Shown here: one piece after another, positions 50,889-59,188 of the stretch
Layout: the number at the start of each line of letters is the position of its first letter
How positions within the stretch are numbered: position 1 is the stretch's first letter
DNA from: an uncultured Collinsella sp.
GTDB taxonomy: Bacteria > Actinomycetota > Coriobacteriia > Coriobacteriales > Coriobacteriaceae
Reading direction: 5' to 3'
Assembly: GCA_900541015.1 (NCBI GenBank)
Contig: UQIB01000001.1
Location: 62,001 to 126,000 of the forward strand
Length of the DNA: 64,000 nt
Notes under the pieces: model-generated
The model's input: only the letters and a program-made list of their open reading frames with translations
The model's database searches: none
What the model was told of the DNA's origin: nothing
Translations under genes and position numbers: made by a program

Positions 50889-52259
50889 ATGGATCAGCGT
50901 TCCGTACGCGATATTCTTGCCGGTAAAACCTACTTTATCCGCACCTTTGGCTGCCAGATGAATCAGCACGACTCCGAGCGCGTGAGCGGTCTGCTCGATT
51001 CGTATGGTTGCCTCATGGCGCTCGATCTTGAGCATGCCGATATCGTTGTCTTCATGACATGCTGCGTGCGCGAGGCCGCCGATACTCGTCTGTACGGTCA
51101 GTGCAATTCCTGCAAAAGCCTGCCGCCTTCGCCTTCGGGCAAGCGTGTGGTTGCCGTGGGCGGCTGCATCGCGCAGCGTGATGGCGAGGGCCTGCTCACC
51201 AACGTCGATAACGTTAATGTCATCTTTGGCACGCATTCTATCGCACATGTGGCCGAGCTCATTGCCGAGGCGTTCCTTGACGGCAAGCGTCATATCCGCA
51301 CCAATGAGCATGAGGATACGGATGCCATGAGCATGCCGTGGCATCGCGAGACCCAGTATCACGCCTGGGTGCCCATCATGACGGGCTGCAATAATTTCTG
51401 CACCTATTGCATCGTGCCGTACGTGCGCGGTCGCGAAAAGAGCCGCCCCTTCGAGGAGATTGTCGACGAGGTGACTGGTTTGGTGCGCCAGGGCGTGCGT
51501 GAGATTACGCTGCTAGGCCAAAACGTTAACTCATATGGTCGCGATCTGTTTGGCAAGCCGCGTTTTGCCGATCTGCTGCGTGCCGTGGGCGATACGGGTG
51601 TGGAGCGCATCTTCTTTACGTCTTCGCATCCCAAGGACCTGTTGCCTGAGACCATCGACGCCATGGCCGAGACGCCTGCCGTTATGCCGCAGCTGCACTT
51701 GGCCGTCCAGTCAGGTTCGACGCGGATCCTCAAAGAGATGAATCGCCGTTATACACGCGAGGACTATTTGGGCCTGGTCGATCGCATTCGCAACCGTATG
51801 CCCGATATCGCGCTCTCGACCGACATTATCGTTGGCTTCCCAGGCGAGACTGAAGAAGACTTTGAGCAGACGCTCTCGCTTGCCGAGACGGTCCGCTATG
51901 CCCAGGCCTATACCTTCATCTATTCCAAGCGCGCCGGTACCCCGGCCGCAGAGATTGACGATCCTACGCCGCATGAGGTTATTCTCGAGCGTTTCAACCG
52001 CCTGGTTAAGGTTATCGAGACCACGGCGCACGAGTATAACCAGGGTGAGCTTCATACTGTGGTGCCGGCGCTCATTGAGGGAACGAGTAAAAAGAACGAC
52101 GCGGTCCTGCTGGGCAAGAGTCCTAAGAATCAGACCGTGCATGCGCCTATTCCCGAGGGTTACAGTATTGATCAGCTTGTTGGCAAGATCGTTGATGTTG
52201 ACGTTGACGTTGCCAAGACCTGGTATTTGTCCGGCTCCGTTGTGGGCGAGCCGCGCTAA
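50889..52259 (+). CDS. miaB: tRNA-i6A37 methylthiotransferase MiaB
   Basis: MiaB converts i6A37 to ms2i6A37 in tRNA. The diagnostic N-terminal cluster motif TFGCQMNQHDSERV and the radical-SAM motif TGCNNFCTYCIVPYVRG are clear, with a C-terminal TRAM domain. I used the ATG at 50889 (456 residues), 9 nt after AGGA; the ATG at 50883 is only 3 nt from it. The stop overlaps miaA, whose product makes its substrate. Confidence 0.94.
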   Translation: MDQRSVRDILAGKTYFIRTFGCQMNQHDSERVSGLLDSYGCLMALDLEHADIVVFMTCCVREAADTRLYGQCNSCKSLPPSPSGKRVVAVGGCIAQRDGEGLLTNVDNVNVIFGTHSIAHVAELIAEAFLDGKRHIRTNEHEDTDAMSMPWHRETQYHAWVPIMTGCNNFCTYCIVPYVRGREKSRPFEEIVDEVTGLVRQGVREITLLGQNVNSYGRDLFGKPRFADLLRAVGDTGVERIFFTSSHPKDLLPETIDAMAETPAVMPQLHLAVQSGSTRILKEMNRRYTREDYLGLVDRIRNRMPDIALSTDIIVGFPGETEEDFEQTLSLAETVRYAQAYTFIYSKRAGTPAAEIDDPTPHEVILERFNRLVKVIETTAHEYNQGELHTVVPALIEGTSKKNDAVLLGKSPKNQTVHAPIPEGYSIDQLVGKIVDVDVDVAKTWYLSGSVVGEPR

Positions 52260-53197
52260 TGGTTTCTCCCGGGGCAGGTCTTTCCGCCGTTGCGATCGTC
52301 GGTCCGACGGCGGTTGGTAAGAGTGATGTTGCCGACCGTTTGGCCGCTCGTCTTTCGTCCGAAGTGCTGTCGTGCGATGCGATGCAAATCTATCGCGGCA
52401 TGGACATCGGTACCGCAAAGATGGCGCCCGATGAGTGTACGGCGCCGCTGCGTCTCGTCGACATTGTAGAGCCGGGTGTGGCATATTCTGCTGCGCTTTA
52501 TCAGGCTGACGCTCGCGCGCATGTTGAACGTCTCCTTGGTTCGGGTCGCCTGCCGGTTTTTTGTGGAGGTACGGGGCTGTATCTCAAGGCCGCCCTCGAT
52601 GAGATGGATTTTCCCTCGGGCGGGCTTGTGGACGATCGTCGCGCGGGGTATCAGGAACTTGCCGAGCGCATAGGCGAGGAAGCGCTGCACGCGCTGCTTG
52701 CCGAGCGTGACCCCGAGTCCGCTGCGGTCATCCATCCCCATAATGTTCGTCGCGTGATTCGCGCGCTCGAAATGCACGATGATGGTGTGTCCTACGCGCA
52801 GCAAAAGTTGCAGTTTAGTGTTCCGCGCGAGCATTATCATGCCCTATGGTTTGGTCTGACGCGTAATCGCGAGGTGCTCTACGAGCGCATTAACCTGCGT
52901 GTCGATATGATGTTTGAGCAGGGTCTTGTCAATGAGGTCCGCAGTCTTATGGGGCAGGGGCTGGGAGATGCCCTGACTTCGATGCAGGCAATTGGCTATA
53001 AAGAGATCATCGATGCTTTCAATGGCTTGATAAGCATGGATGAGGCTCGCGAACTCATCAAGATGCGTTCGCGTCGCTATGCCAAACGTCAGCTTTCGTG
53101 GTTTAAACGCGATGACCGCATCGTGTGGTTCGATATGGACGAGTTTACGATCGATGAGGTCGTTGAGGACATCCTGCATCGTATTGAGGCTGCCTAA
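52259..53197 (+). CDS. miaA: tRNA dimethylallyltransferase MiaA
   Basis: MiaA prenylates A37 of UNN-decoding tRNAs, the step before MiaB. P-loop GPTAVGKSDVA (about 15-25), then CDAMQIYRGMDIGTAKM, and the family-typical GYKEIIDAF and RYAKRQLSWFKRD. Length 312 residues. The ATG overlaps the miaB stop, and its own stop overlaps hflX, so the three genes form a tightly coupled unit. Confidence 0.96.
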   Translation: MVSPGAGLSAVAIVGPTAVGKSDVADRLAARLSSEVLSCDAMQIYRGMDIGTAKMAPDECTAPLRLVDIVEPGVAYSAALYQADARAHVERLLGSGRLPVFCGGTGLYLKAALDEMDFPSGGLVDDRRAGYQELAERIGEEALHALLAERDPESAAVIHPHNVRRVIRALEMHDDGVSYAQQKLQFSVPREHYHALWFGLTRNREVLYERINLRVDMMFEQGLVNEVRSLMGQGLGDALTSMQAIGYKEIIDAFNGLISMDEARELIKMRSRRYAKRQLSWFKRDDRIVWFDMDEFTIDEVVEDILHRIEAA

Positions 53198-54486
53198 TGG
53201 CCCGTTTCCCCCTTGTTCCCACGGCACCCGAGCCCGAGCGTGCCATATTAGTTGGTGTTGAGTGGCGCGACAATGCGTGGCCGCTCGATCGTTCGCTTGA
53301 CGAGCTTGAGCGCCTGGCCCATACGGCTGGCGCCCAGTGCGTGGCACGTTTATCGCAGCGTCTGGTTAAGCCGTATCCAAAATCGTTTATCGGCTCCGGT
53401 AAGGTTGAGGAGCTTTGCGGGCTCGTGCATCGTATGGATGTCGATGTTGTTGTCTTCGACGACGATTTATCGCCCTCGCAGCAATCCTATTTGGAGAAAG
53501 CCGTGGGCGAGCCGGTAAAGATTATCGATCGTACAGCACTGATCCTGGATATCTTTGGCCTGCATGCTCAGACGCGTGAGGGACGCCTACAGGTACAGCT
53601 GGCGCAGCTTCAATATCTGTTGCCTCGTCTGCGCGGTATGTGGAGCCATCTTGCCAAGGAGCAGACGCGCGGCGGCATCGGTTCGCGCTTTGGCCAGGGT
53701 GAAAGCCAGCTCGAGGTTGACCGTCGCTTGATTCGCAATAAGATTGCCGCGCTTCGTCGTGAGCTTAAGCAGGTTGAACAGCGTCGCGATGTCCAGTCCA
53801 AGAGCCGCATTGAGTCACCGGCGTTTCGCGTCGCGTTAGCCGGTTATACCAATGCCGGTAAATCGACGTTGCTCAATCGCCTGACCGGCTCTACGGTACT
53901 TTCGCTGGACAAGCTGTTTGCTACGCTCGACCCGACGACGCGTTCGTATCGCCTGCCCGGCGGTCGCGGCATGACGATTACCGATACCGTTGGCTTTATT
54001 CAAAAGCTACCGCATGGTCTCGTCGATGCCTTTAAATCGACGCTGTCTGAGGTTCTTGGTGCCGATCTGATCCTTAAAGTTGTGGATGCCTCTGACGAGG
54101 ACTACGAGCGCCAGCTCGAGGCAGTCGATCGCGTTCTTGACGAGATCGGTGCCGGCGAGCGTTTGACGCTTACGGTGTTCAATAAAATCGATCTTCTCGA
54201 TAGCGTTGATCGATTGAGTTTCCGTCGTCGCTATCCCGAGGCCGTGCTGTTCTCGGCCCAGACGGGCGAGGGACTCGACGATCTCGTCGACCGTATTGCT
54301 CGTGAGGCGGCTGCCACCGATGTGTTGCTCTCCGCTGATATCCCGTATCGCGAGGGCGCCCTCATCACGCTGGTGCATGAGCAGGGAACCCTTCTGCATG
54401 AGGAATATCTAGAGGACGGAGTTCGCATTGTGGCGAAGTTGCCGGCCCGAATCGCGCCGCGTCTAGAGCGTTACCGCACCGAGTAG
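53197..54486 (+). CDS. hflX: Ribosome-associated GTPase HflX
   Basis: HflX splits stalled or heat-damaged ribosomes. N-terminal HflX domain with FIGSGKVEEL (about 65-74), the linker RGGIGSRFGQGESQLEVDRR, and the GTPase domain with G1 GYTNAGKST, G3 DTVGFI and G4 NKID. Length 429 residues. ATG overlaps the miaA stop. Its last 16 nt overlap the end of the convergent minus-strand gene. Confidence 0.95.
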   Translation: MARFPLVPTAPEPERAILVGVEWRDNAWPLDRSLDELERLAHTAGAQCVARLSQRLVKPYPKSFIGSGKVEELCGLVHRMDVDVVVFDDDLSPSQQSYLEKAVGEPVKIIDRTALILDIFGLHAQTREGRLQVQLAQLQYLLPRLRGMWSHLAKEQTRGGIGSRFGQGESQLEVDRRLIRNKIAALRRELKQVEQRRDVQSKSRIESPAFRVALAGYTNAGKSTLLNRLTGSTVLSLDKLFATLDPTTRSYRLPGGRGMTITDTVGFIQKLPHGLVDAFKSTLSEVLGADLILKVVDASDEDYERQLEAVDRVLDEIGAGERLTLTVFNKIDLLDSVDRLSFRRRYPEAVLFSAQTGEGLDDLVDRIAREAAATDVLLSADIPYREGALITLVHEQGTLLHEEYLEDGVRIVAKLPARIAPRLERYRTE

Positions 54487-55175
54487 GCGAGCTCCAAAAT
54501 GCCCAGAATAATGGGCTGATGCAGCAGATAAAAGGGGAGTGCATGACGTCCAAGGCTGGCGAGCGCCGGTAGGGGGTTGGCGTAGGCCCAGCTTGGGGCG
54601 GTCTTACCGATTCCCTGCGCTATGTGTGCGGCGAAGTATCCTGCAAGATACATAAAGATAAACGGGATGATGGGGTAGTAATCACCTGAGATAAATCCAG
54701 GGCTCGGAAATCCTAGCCACGCCAGGTATGGGACAGGGTAGGTCGTCTTGGGGATGCTCCAGGTGAGGGCGAACAACACAAGGCATAGGGACATGCCCCA
54801 TCTCGCCGAAATCTTTTTAAGGACGGGATCGGTCAACGCGACGATGCCGGTACATGCGGCCATACAGTAGATGATGCCAAAATTAACCGAATCGTCGACT
54901 GAGACAAGTGTTGTTGCCAACCAGACGACGAGTGCTGCTAAGGCGTATTTGGCGGCACGTTTGATATTGTTGCGCGAAAGAGTGCACATCCAACCCGCGA
55001 TAAACAAGAATACCCAGCTGATGCTGGCGCGCCAGATGTCTTGAAAGACAGTCTGGGTAAACCAGGGCATATCCCAACCGTACAGGTAGGCGAGATCGTA
55101 GCAAGCGTGAAAACCTGCCATTGAAATCATCGTAAACCCGCGGACGGTATCAAAGATGGTGATGCGTTTTTGCAT
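54471..55175 (-). CDS. DUF1624-type (heparan-alpha-glucosaminide acetyltransferase-like) membrane protein
   Basis: A 234-residue polytopic protein with about seven hydrophobic helices. It begins RITIFDTVRGFTMISMAGFHACYDL, the pattern of the DUF1624/YeiB-like acyltransferase superfamily, and ends with GRHALPFYLLHQPIILGIL, the typical last helix with the HQP motif. Members move acyl groups to sugars or cell-wall components across the membrane; the substrate is unknown. It begins one base after the lexA stop on the same strand, so it may be read from the lexA promoter. Its end overlaps hflX convergently. Confidence 0.8.
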   Translation of the reverse strand: MQKRITIFDTVRGFTMISMAGFHACYDLAYLYGWDMPWFTQTVFQDIWRASISWVFLFIAGWMCTLSRNNIKRAAKYALAALVVWLATTLVSVDDSVNFGIIYCMAACTGIVALTDPVLKKISARWGMSLCLVLFALTWSIPKTTYPVPYLAWLGFPSPGFISGDYYPIIPFIFMYLAGYFAAHIAQGIGKTAPSWAYANPLPALASLGRHALPFYLLHQPIILGILELAYSVR

Positions 55176-55819
55176 TACGAGAACCGGCGCATCAAGCCGA
55201 CGACTTTGCCCAAGATAACGGGATTCGTTGCATAGATAGGCTCCATGGTGTCATTCTCGGGTTGCAGGCGTACGCGTCCCTGCTCCTTGTAGAACGTCTT
55301 GACGGTCGCTGAACCATCAATCATGGCCACGACAATTTCGCCGTTCATGGCACTCTTTTGTTCACGGACGATGATGTAATCGCCATTGAAGATGCCGACA
55401 TTGATCATTGAGCTCCCATGCACCTCAAGGATAAAGGAACCCTGATCGGTGGCGATTTCGGTCGGGATAGTAAAAGTGTCTTCGATATTCTGCTCGGCCA
55501 GAATGGGAATCCCAGCCGCGACGCGACCAACGAGCGGTAGCGAGACCGTTCCGCGAGGTGCGGTGGGCTCGTCAGATTTAGAAATTGAGACAGAGGAACC
55601 GTCCTCGTTAAAGAGTTCCAGGGCGCGCGGTTTGGTGGCATCGCGCTTGAGTAGCCCGCGCGCCTCCAGGGCAGATAGATGGGCGTGCACGGTGCTGGGG
55701 GAGGAAAGGCCCACAGCAGAAGCCATCTCGCGCACGCTGGGCGGATAACCCTTCTCCTGCTGATATTCCTTGATGAAGTCGTAAATTTGCTGCTGACGCT
55801 TGGTAATTTTGCGAGCCAT
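55175..55819 (-). CDS. lexA: SOS repressor LexA
   Basis: LexA represses the SOS regulon and self-cleaves when RecA is activated. The N-terminal winged helix includes GYPPSVREMASAVGLSSPST (about 24-43). The cleavage site Ala-Gly is in GRVAAGIPILAEQ, the catalytic serine in EVHGSSMINVG, and the lysine in ATVKTFYKE. I chose the ATG at 55819 (214 residues), matching homologues, with GAGAGGA upstream; longer in-frame starts up to 55924 would run through the operator region. Three SOS boxes lie upstream. Confidence 0.95.
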   Translation of the reverse strand: MARKITKRQQQIYDFIKEYQQEKGYPPSVREMASAVGLSSPSTVHAHLSALEARGLLKRDATKPRALELFNEDGSSVSISKSDEPTAPRGTVSLPLVGRVAAGIPILAEQNIEDTFTIPTEIATDQGSFILEVHGSSMINVGIFNGDYIIVREQKSAMNGEIVVAMIDGSATVKTFYKEQGRVRLQPENDTMEPIYATNPVILGKVVGLMRRFS

Positions 55820-55842
55820 CAGGGCATCCTCTCTACCCATGT

Positions 55843-55912
55843 CAAACAAATGTTCGAATTTTGCTTGACAGGAACAACTGTTCGAAGATAATAATAACCG
55901 AACATTCGTTCT
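55843..55912. promoter_or_regulatory. Divergent lexA/LysM-gene control region with three SOS boxes
   Basis: LexA-type boxes CAAACAAATGTTCG (55843-55856), GGAACAACTGTTCG (55871-55884) and CGAACATTCGTTCT (55899-55912); each differs from CGAAC-N4-GTTCG at one position. On the plus strand TTGACA (55865-55870) and TAATAA (55889-55894), 18 nt apart, form a strong promoter for the LysM gene, with the middle box in its spacer. The lexA -10 is not clear. Confidence 0.85.
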
Positions 55913-55982
55913 CGCGCTAGACATTTTTGTCCGCGCGGCTTGATAAAACTGTTCTCAGCAAAACACGCGAGAGGAGAACATG

Positions 55983-56432
55983 ATGAACGCAACGAATATG
56001 GTCCAGGGAAACCTCGCCCTTAAGCTCGAGACGCCTGCAGAATACACTTTTACGGTTGTTCAGGGTGGCCGCTCCGGCTTTCAGCCTTTGACCGTAAAGC
56101 CTGCTCGCAATCAGCAGGCTGTAGCCGCGCCGGCCCGCGTTGCCCTGAAGGTTCCGACGATTGTCGCCGTTGCCGTTGCGCTTACGCTCTTCTTTGTCCT
56201 CGCTACGTCGGTCTTTAGCGCTCGTCACGCCGCGTATGCCGAGTCCGTTTCCAACGTTACCTACGAGACCATTCGCGTTCAGTCTGGTGATTCTCTTTGG
56301 TCGCTTGCCGAGGAATATCCAATCGAAGGCCTTTCCACGCAAGAGACTTCCGACATGATCCGTAACGTCAATCATCTGGAGCATGGTTCGCTCGCCGCCG
56401 GTGCGTATCTTAAGGTTCCTGCTCGTTCGTAA
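55983..56432 (+). CDS. SOS-linked membrane LysM protein, candidate cell-division inhibitor (YneA/DivS-like)
   Basis: A 149-residue protein with about 55 cytoplasmic residues, one membrane helix (about 58-80), and an extracytoplasmic LysM domain (RVQSGDSLWSLAEEYP, about 96-111, ending VNHLEHGSLAAGAYLKVP). Its position divergent from lexA, under SOS boxes and before nrdR, matches yneA of Bacillus and divS/chiZ of Actinobacteria, SOS-induced inhibitors of septation. Sequence similarity beyond LysM is not evident, so function is inferred from context. ATG at 55983 is 6 nt after GAGGAG; the ATG at 55980 is an alternative. Confidence 0.75.
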   Translation: MNATNMVQGNLALKLETPAEYTFTVVQGGRSGFQPLTVKPARNQQAVAAPARVALKVPTIVAVAVALTLFFVLATSVFSARHAAYAESVSNVTYETIRVQSGDSLWSLAEEYPIEGLSTQETSDMIRNVNHLEHGSLAAGAYLKVPARS

Positions 56433-56483
56433 TCATTATCGCGCTGCGCATGGTACCCTTGTTATCGTTTAAGAGGAGGTACC

Positions 56484-56927
56484 ATGCGCTGTCCCAAATG
56501 CGGCAAGGCACATACCCGCGTCGTTGATTCCCGTATGCAGGAGTCAAATAACACCATTAAGCGCCGTCGCGAATGTTGCTCGTGTAACTACCGCTTTACA
56601 ACGTTCGAACGATGCGAAGACCCAATTGAGGTCATTAAGTCAGACGGAACCAAGCAGCGGTTCGATCGCAATAAGCTGCTCGTCGGCTTGATGCGCGCCA
56701 CCATCAAGCGCGATATCGACACTAAGAAGCTCAATGAGATTATCGATGACATCGAGGTCGAGCTGCGCTCTCGCACGCTGACGGCCGTTACGTCCCATGA
56801 GTTGGGTGACATGGTACTCAAGCGCTTGGCCAAGATCGACAAGGTGGCGTACATCCGCTTTGCCTCGGTCTACCGCGATTTCAAAGACGTCGATGAGTTT
56901 CTGCAAGAGCTCGACAAGCTAAGGTGA
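56484..56927 (+). CDS. nrdR: Transcriptional repressor NrdR
   Basis: NrdR represses ribonucleotide reductase genes in response to ATP/dATP. Zinc ribbon MRCPKCGKAHTRVVDSR with CCSCNYRF (about 1-36), then an ATP-cone domain starting EVIKSDGTKQRFDRNKL. Length 147 residues is standard. ATG at 56484 with GGAGG upstream. dut follows 4 nt downstream, joining two nucleotide-pool genes behind the SOS region. Confidence 0.96.
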   Translation: MRCPKCGKAHTRVVDSRMQESNNTIKRRRECCSCNYRFTTFERCEDPIEVIKSDGTKQRFDRNKLLVGLMRATIKRDIDTKKLNEIIDDIEVELRSRTLTAVTSHELGDMVLKRLAKIDKVAYIRFASVYRDFKDVDEFLQELDKLR

Positions 56928-56931
56928 TTCC

Positions 56932-57375
56932 ATGTCCAACATTACCGTCAACATAAAGCGTCTCGACCCCACCGTCGAGCTTCCCAAATACGCCCATCCC
57001 ACCGATGCCGGCTTGGATCTGCGCTCCAACGAGGACTGCGTCCTGAAGCCCTTCGAACGCCGTCTGGTGTCTACTGGGCTGGCCATCGCCCTGCCCGATG
57101 GCTACGCCGGCTTTGTCCAGCCCCGTAGCGGTCTCGCCATCAAGCAGGGCCTGTCTATAGTCAATACGCCGGGCCTCATCGACGCCCACTACCGAGGAGA
57201 ACTTAAGGTTATCCTCATCAATCTGGATCCCTCCAACAACATCCAAATCAACAAAGGTGACCGCATAGCCCAACTCGTCATCCAAGAAGTCCCCACGGTC
57301 AACCTCGTAGATGTAGAAGAACTAGACGAAACCGACCGAGGCAACGGAGGCTTCGGCTCCAGCGGCGTCGCCTAG
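56932..57375 (+). CDS. dut: dUTP diphosphatase
   Basis: Dut hydrolyses dUTP to dUMP, keeping uracil out of DNA. Motif 1 HPTDAGLDLRS, motif 2 QPRSGLAIKQGL, motif 3 NTPGLIDAHYRGELKV and motif 5 DRGNGGFGSSG are all present in 147 residues (homotrimer type). ATG at 56932, 4 nt after nrdR. It is followed after 16 nt by palindromic element B3. Confidence 0.95.
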   Translation: MSNITVNIKRLDPTVELPKYAHPTDAGLDLRSNEDCVLKPFERRLVSTGLAIALPDGYAGFVQPRSGLAIKQGLSIVNTPGLIDAHYRGELKVILINLDPSNNIQINKGDRIAQLVIQEVPTVNLVDVEELDETDRGNGGFGSSGVA

Positions 57376-57391
57376 GGGCGCTCGTATCCCT

Positions 57392-57494
57392 CCCGCCCGG
57401 GGCTTACCTATATCATTCCATGCTCAAACATTCTCGCGTCGCTTCGCTCGCTGCGAAACTGCGCGTGGAACGATATAGGTAAGCCCCGGGCGGG
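57392..57494. repeat. Palindromic element B3 (reverse orientation)
   Basis: 29-bp inverted arms at 57392-57420 and 57466-57494 with one mismatch that is a G-U pair in RNA, around a 45-bp core. The reverse complement of the core reads CGCGCAGTTTCGCAGCG ... GAGAATGTTTGAGCA. It begins 16 nt after the dut stop, so it may also serve as a 3'-end hairpin. Confidence 0.93.
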
Positions 57495-57652
57495 CGGCTA
57501 CTCGCTTGAAACAATATTTACTTTTCTAGTAAGTCGATGCGATAAAGGGACGCCTCCTTTGTCGCATCGACTTACTGTATTTATATTTTCTGGTTCCCCT
57601 TTTCAGATTCTACTGGTGGGGAATCTGGTATAGCCGCTAGTACGTTAACGCA
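57495..57652. other. AT-rich spacer between B3 and B4 with an internal hairpin
   Basis: 158 bp without a gene. AGTAAGTCGATGCGA (57529-57543) and TCGCATCGACTTACT (57563-57577) form a perfect 15-bp dyad, with a nested AAAGG/CCTTT stem; it could end transcription from either side. Confidence 0.75.
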
Positions 57653-57756
57653 GCTTACCTGTGGGAGGCCCCTATATATCGTCCCACGCGCAGTTTCGCA
57701 GCGCAGCGAGAATGTTTGAGCATGGGATGATATATAGGGGCCTCCCACAGGTAAGC
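57653..57756. repeat. Palindromic element B4 (forward orientation)
   Basis: 34-bp inverted arms at 57653-57686 and 57723-57756 with a single mismatch at the same place as in B3 (sixth base from the core), around a 36-bp core CGCGCAGTTTCGCAGCG ... GAGAATGTTTGAGCA. The core equals that of B3 apart from a short indel of about 9 bp. It ends 13 nt before the stop of the minus-strand glycosyltransferase. Confidence 0.93.
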
Positions 57757-57769
57757 GGACAGTCCAATG

Positions 57770-59071
57770 CTAGCGGATATGCGCGGGTTTTCCGCCCCAG
57801 TAGAAGCGGCAGAAGGCTCGTTTGCGCTTTTGGGGTTTGCCTACGAGCTCCATGGTGGCGATGGCTATGTCTTCGGCTGCGTGGGGACGGCGTAGTACTT
57901 CGCCGTTGATGAGTAGCGCTTTGAGCGACTCAGGGTGGTCGTGCAGGTGACGAAGCGTCACGATGAGTTCTCGTGCGGTGGTGACGTGCATGCTGGCGCC
58001 CATGCCGGTGAGCATTGTGGTGTTGGCCTTTTCCTGACCGTATGATTTGCCCAGCAGGATCATCGGCAGATGTGCGCATAGGCACTCGGTGACCGTGAGT
58101 CCGCCCGATTTGAGGATTGCCAGGTCGCAGCCGTGCATGAGGGCCGCCATGTCGTCCACGTAGTCCAGAACCGTGACGTTGTCGAGCTTCATGGCGTCGA
58201 AGAGCGTCTTGAGTCGGGCGGCGTATTCCTTATCCTTGCCCGGTAAAAAGACAAAGTGCATGTCTTCAAAGCTGCGTAAGAAGGGGAGCGTGTGGTCCAT
58301 CGCGGCACGGAAACGCACGTATGGTTGGGGCAAACTGGCGCCGGCCATCACCAATACGACGGTTTTGTCTATGGGGAGATTGAACTTGCTGAGCTCATCT
58401 TCTCGTTTGTAATCTGAATCGAAACCGGCTCGGATGGGGATGCCCGTTATGCGGATCTTTGACTCGGGAACCTTGCGCGGGCGCAGCGTTTCGGCCATAA
58501 ACTCGTTGGCCACGCAGAACAGGTCGGTGTCCTTGTGGGGCCAAAAGCCTTCGACTTCATAGTCTGTTGGTACGCAGATGACCGGATAATCGATACCCGT
58601 AATTACGCGGGCGCCCACGGCAACATTGGCTGCTGTGATGTGCGTTGCGACCACGGCTATAGGCCTGCAGCGACGAATATATTCGTTGAAGGCGGGGAAC
58701 ATAATTCGCGACCATGCCGTGCCGCCACCCCAGAGAAGATGTCCCGTAAGCGTATATCGCCAGGTCAGGTCGTAAATGGGGCGTGTGGCTCCCGTAAAAG
58801 AAGCCGCGGTCTTATTGCCGTCGAATTTAATACGTCCAAAATCAAGGATATCGAGCACTTCAATTTCAATATCCTCAGGGATTCCCTTGGTGCCGCGGAT
58901 AAGGTCAAATGCTTGTGCAATCGCGTTGGCGGCGGCTTTGTGGCCCGATCCAACCGATGCGTGCACAATGGTTACCAGGGGTTTTTGTGCAGGTAAAACG
59001 GTCATTTGCTCCGGTTGGGGAGTGGCTTGCATGGGCAGGGGAGCGCTATTGCTCGTCTGCGTTTGATCCAT
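57770..59071 (-). CDS. MGDG synthase/UgtP-type glycolipid glycosyltransferase
   Basis: A 433-residue GT28-fold enzyme. The N-terminal MGDG-synthase domain shows VTIVHASVGSGHKAAANAIA (about 55-74); the C-terminal nucleotide-sugar half shows MAGASLPQPYVR and KSGGLTVTECLCAHLPMIL. Relatives transfer glucose or galactose from UDP-sugars to diacylglycerol, giving membrane glycolipids and lipoteichoic-acid anchors. A start at 59071 is chosen for GGGGAG upstream and an N-terminal Gln/Pro/Thr-rich leader; the longer frame is not supported. It is divergent from trxB. Confidence 0.85.
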   Translation of the reverse strand: MDQTQTSNSAPLPMQATPQPEQMTVLPAQKPLVTIVHASVGSGHKAAANAIAQAFDLIRGTKGIPEDIEIEVLDILDFGRIKFDGNKTAASFTGATRPIYDLTWRYTLTGHLLWGGGTAWSRIMFPAFNEYIRRCRPIAVVATHITAANVAVGARVITGIDYPVICVPTDYEVEGFWPHKDTDLFCVANEFMAETLRPRKVPESKIRITGIPIRAGFDSDYKREDELSKFNLPIDKTVVLVMAGASLPQPYVRFRAAMDHTLPFLRSFEDMHFVFLPGKDKEYAARLKTLFDAMKLDNVTVLDYVDDMAALMHGCDLAILKSGGLTVTECLCAHLPMILLGKSYGQEKANTTMLTGMGASMHVTTARELIVTLRHLHDHPESLKALLINGEVLRRPHAAEDIAIATMELVGKPQKRKRAFCRFYWGGKPAHIR

Positions 59072-59188
59072 CGATAACTCCCCTTCAGCTTTGTTATGCG
59101 ATTTATCATTGTAGTGCATGAGTGTCATGTTCACGTAAATTTGGGTATGAGCGCAAAGAACGACAACGTTTCGACGAGAGGATTCTTC

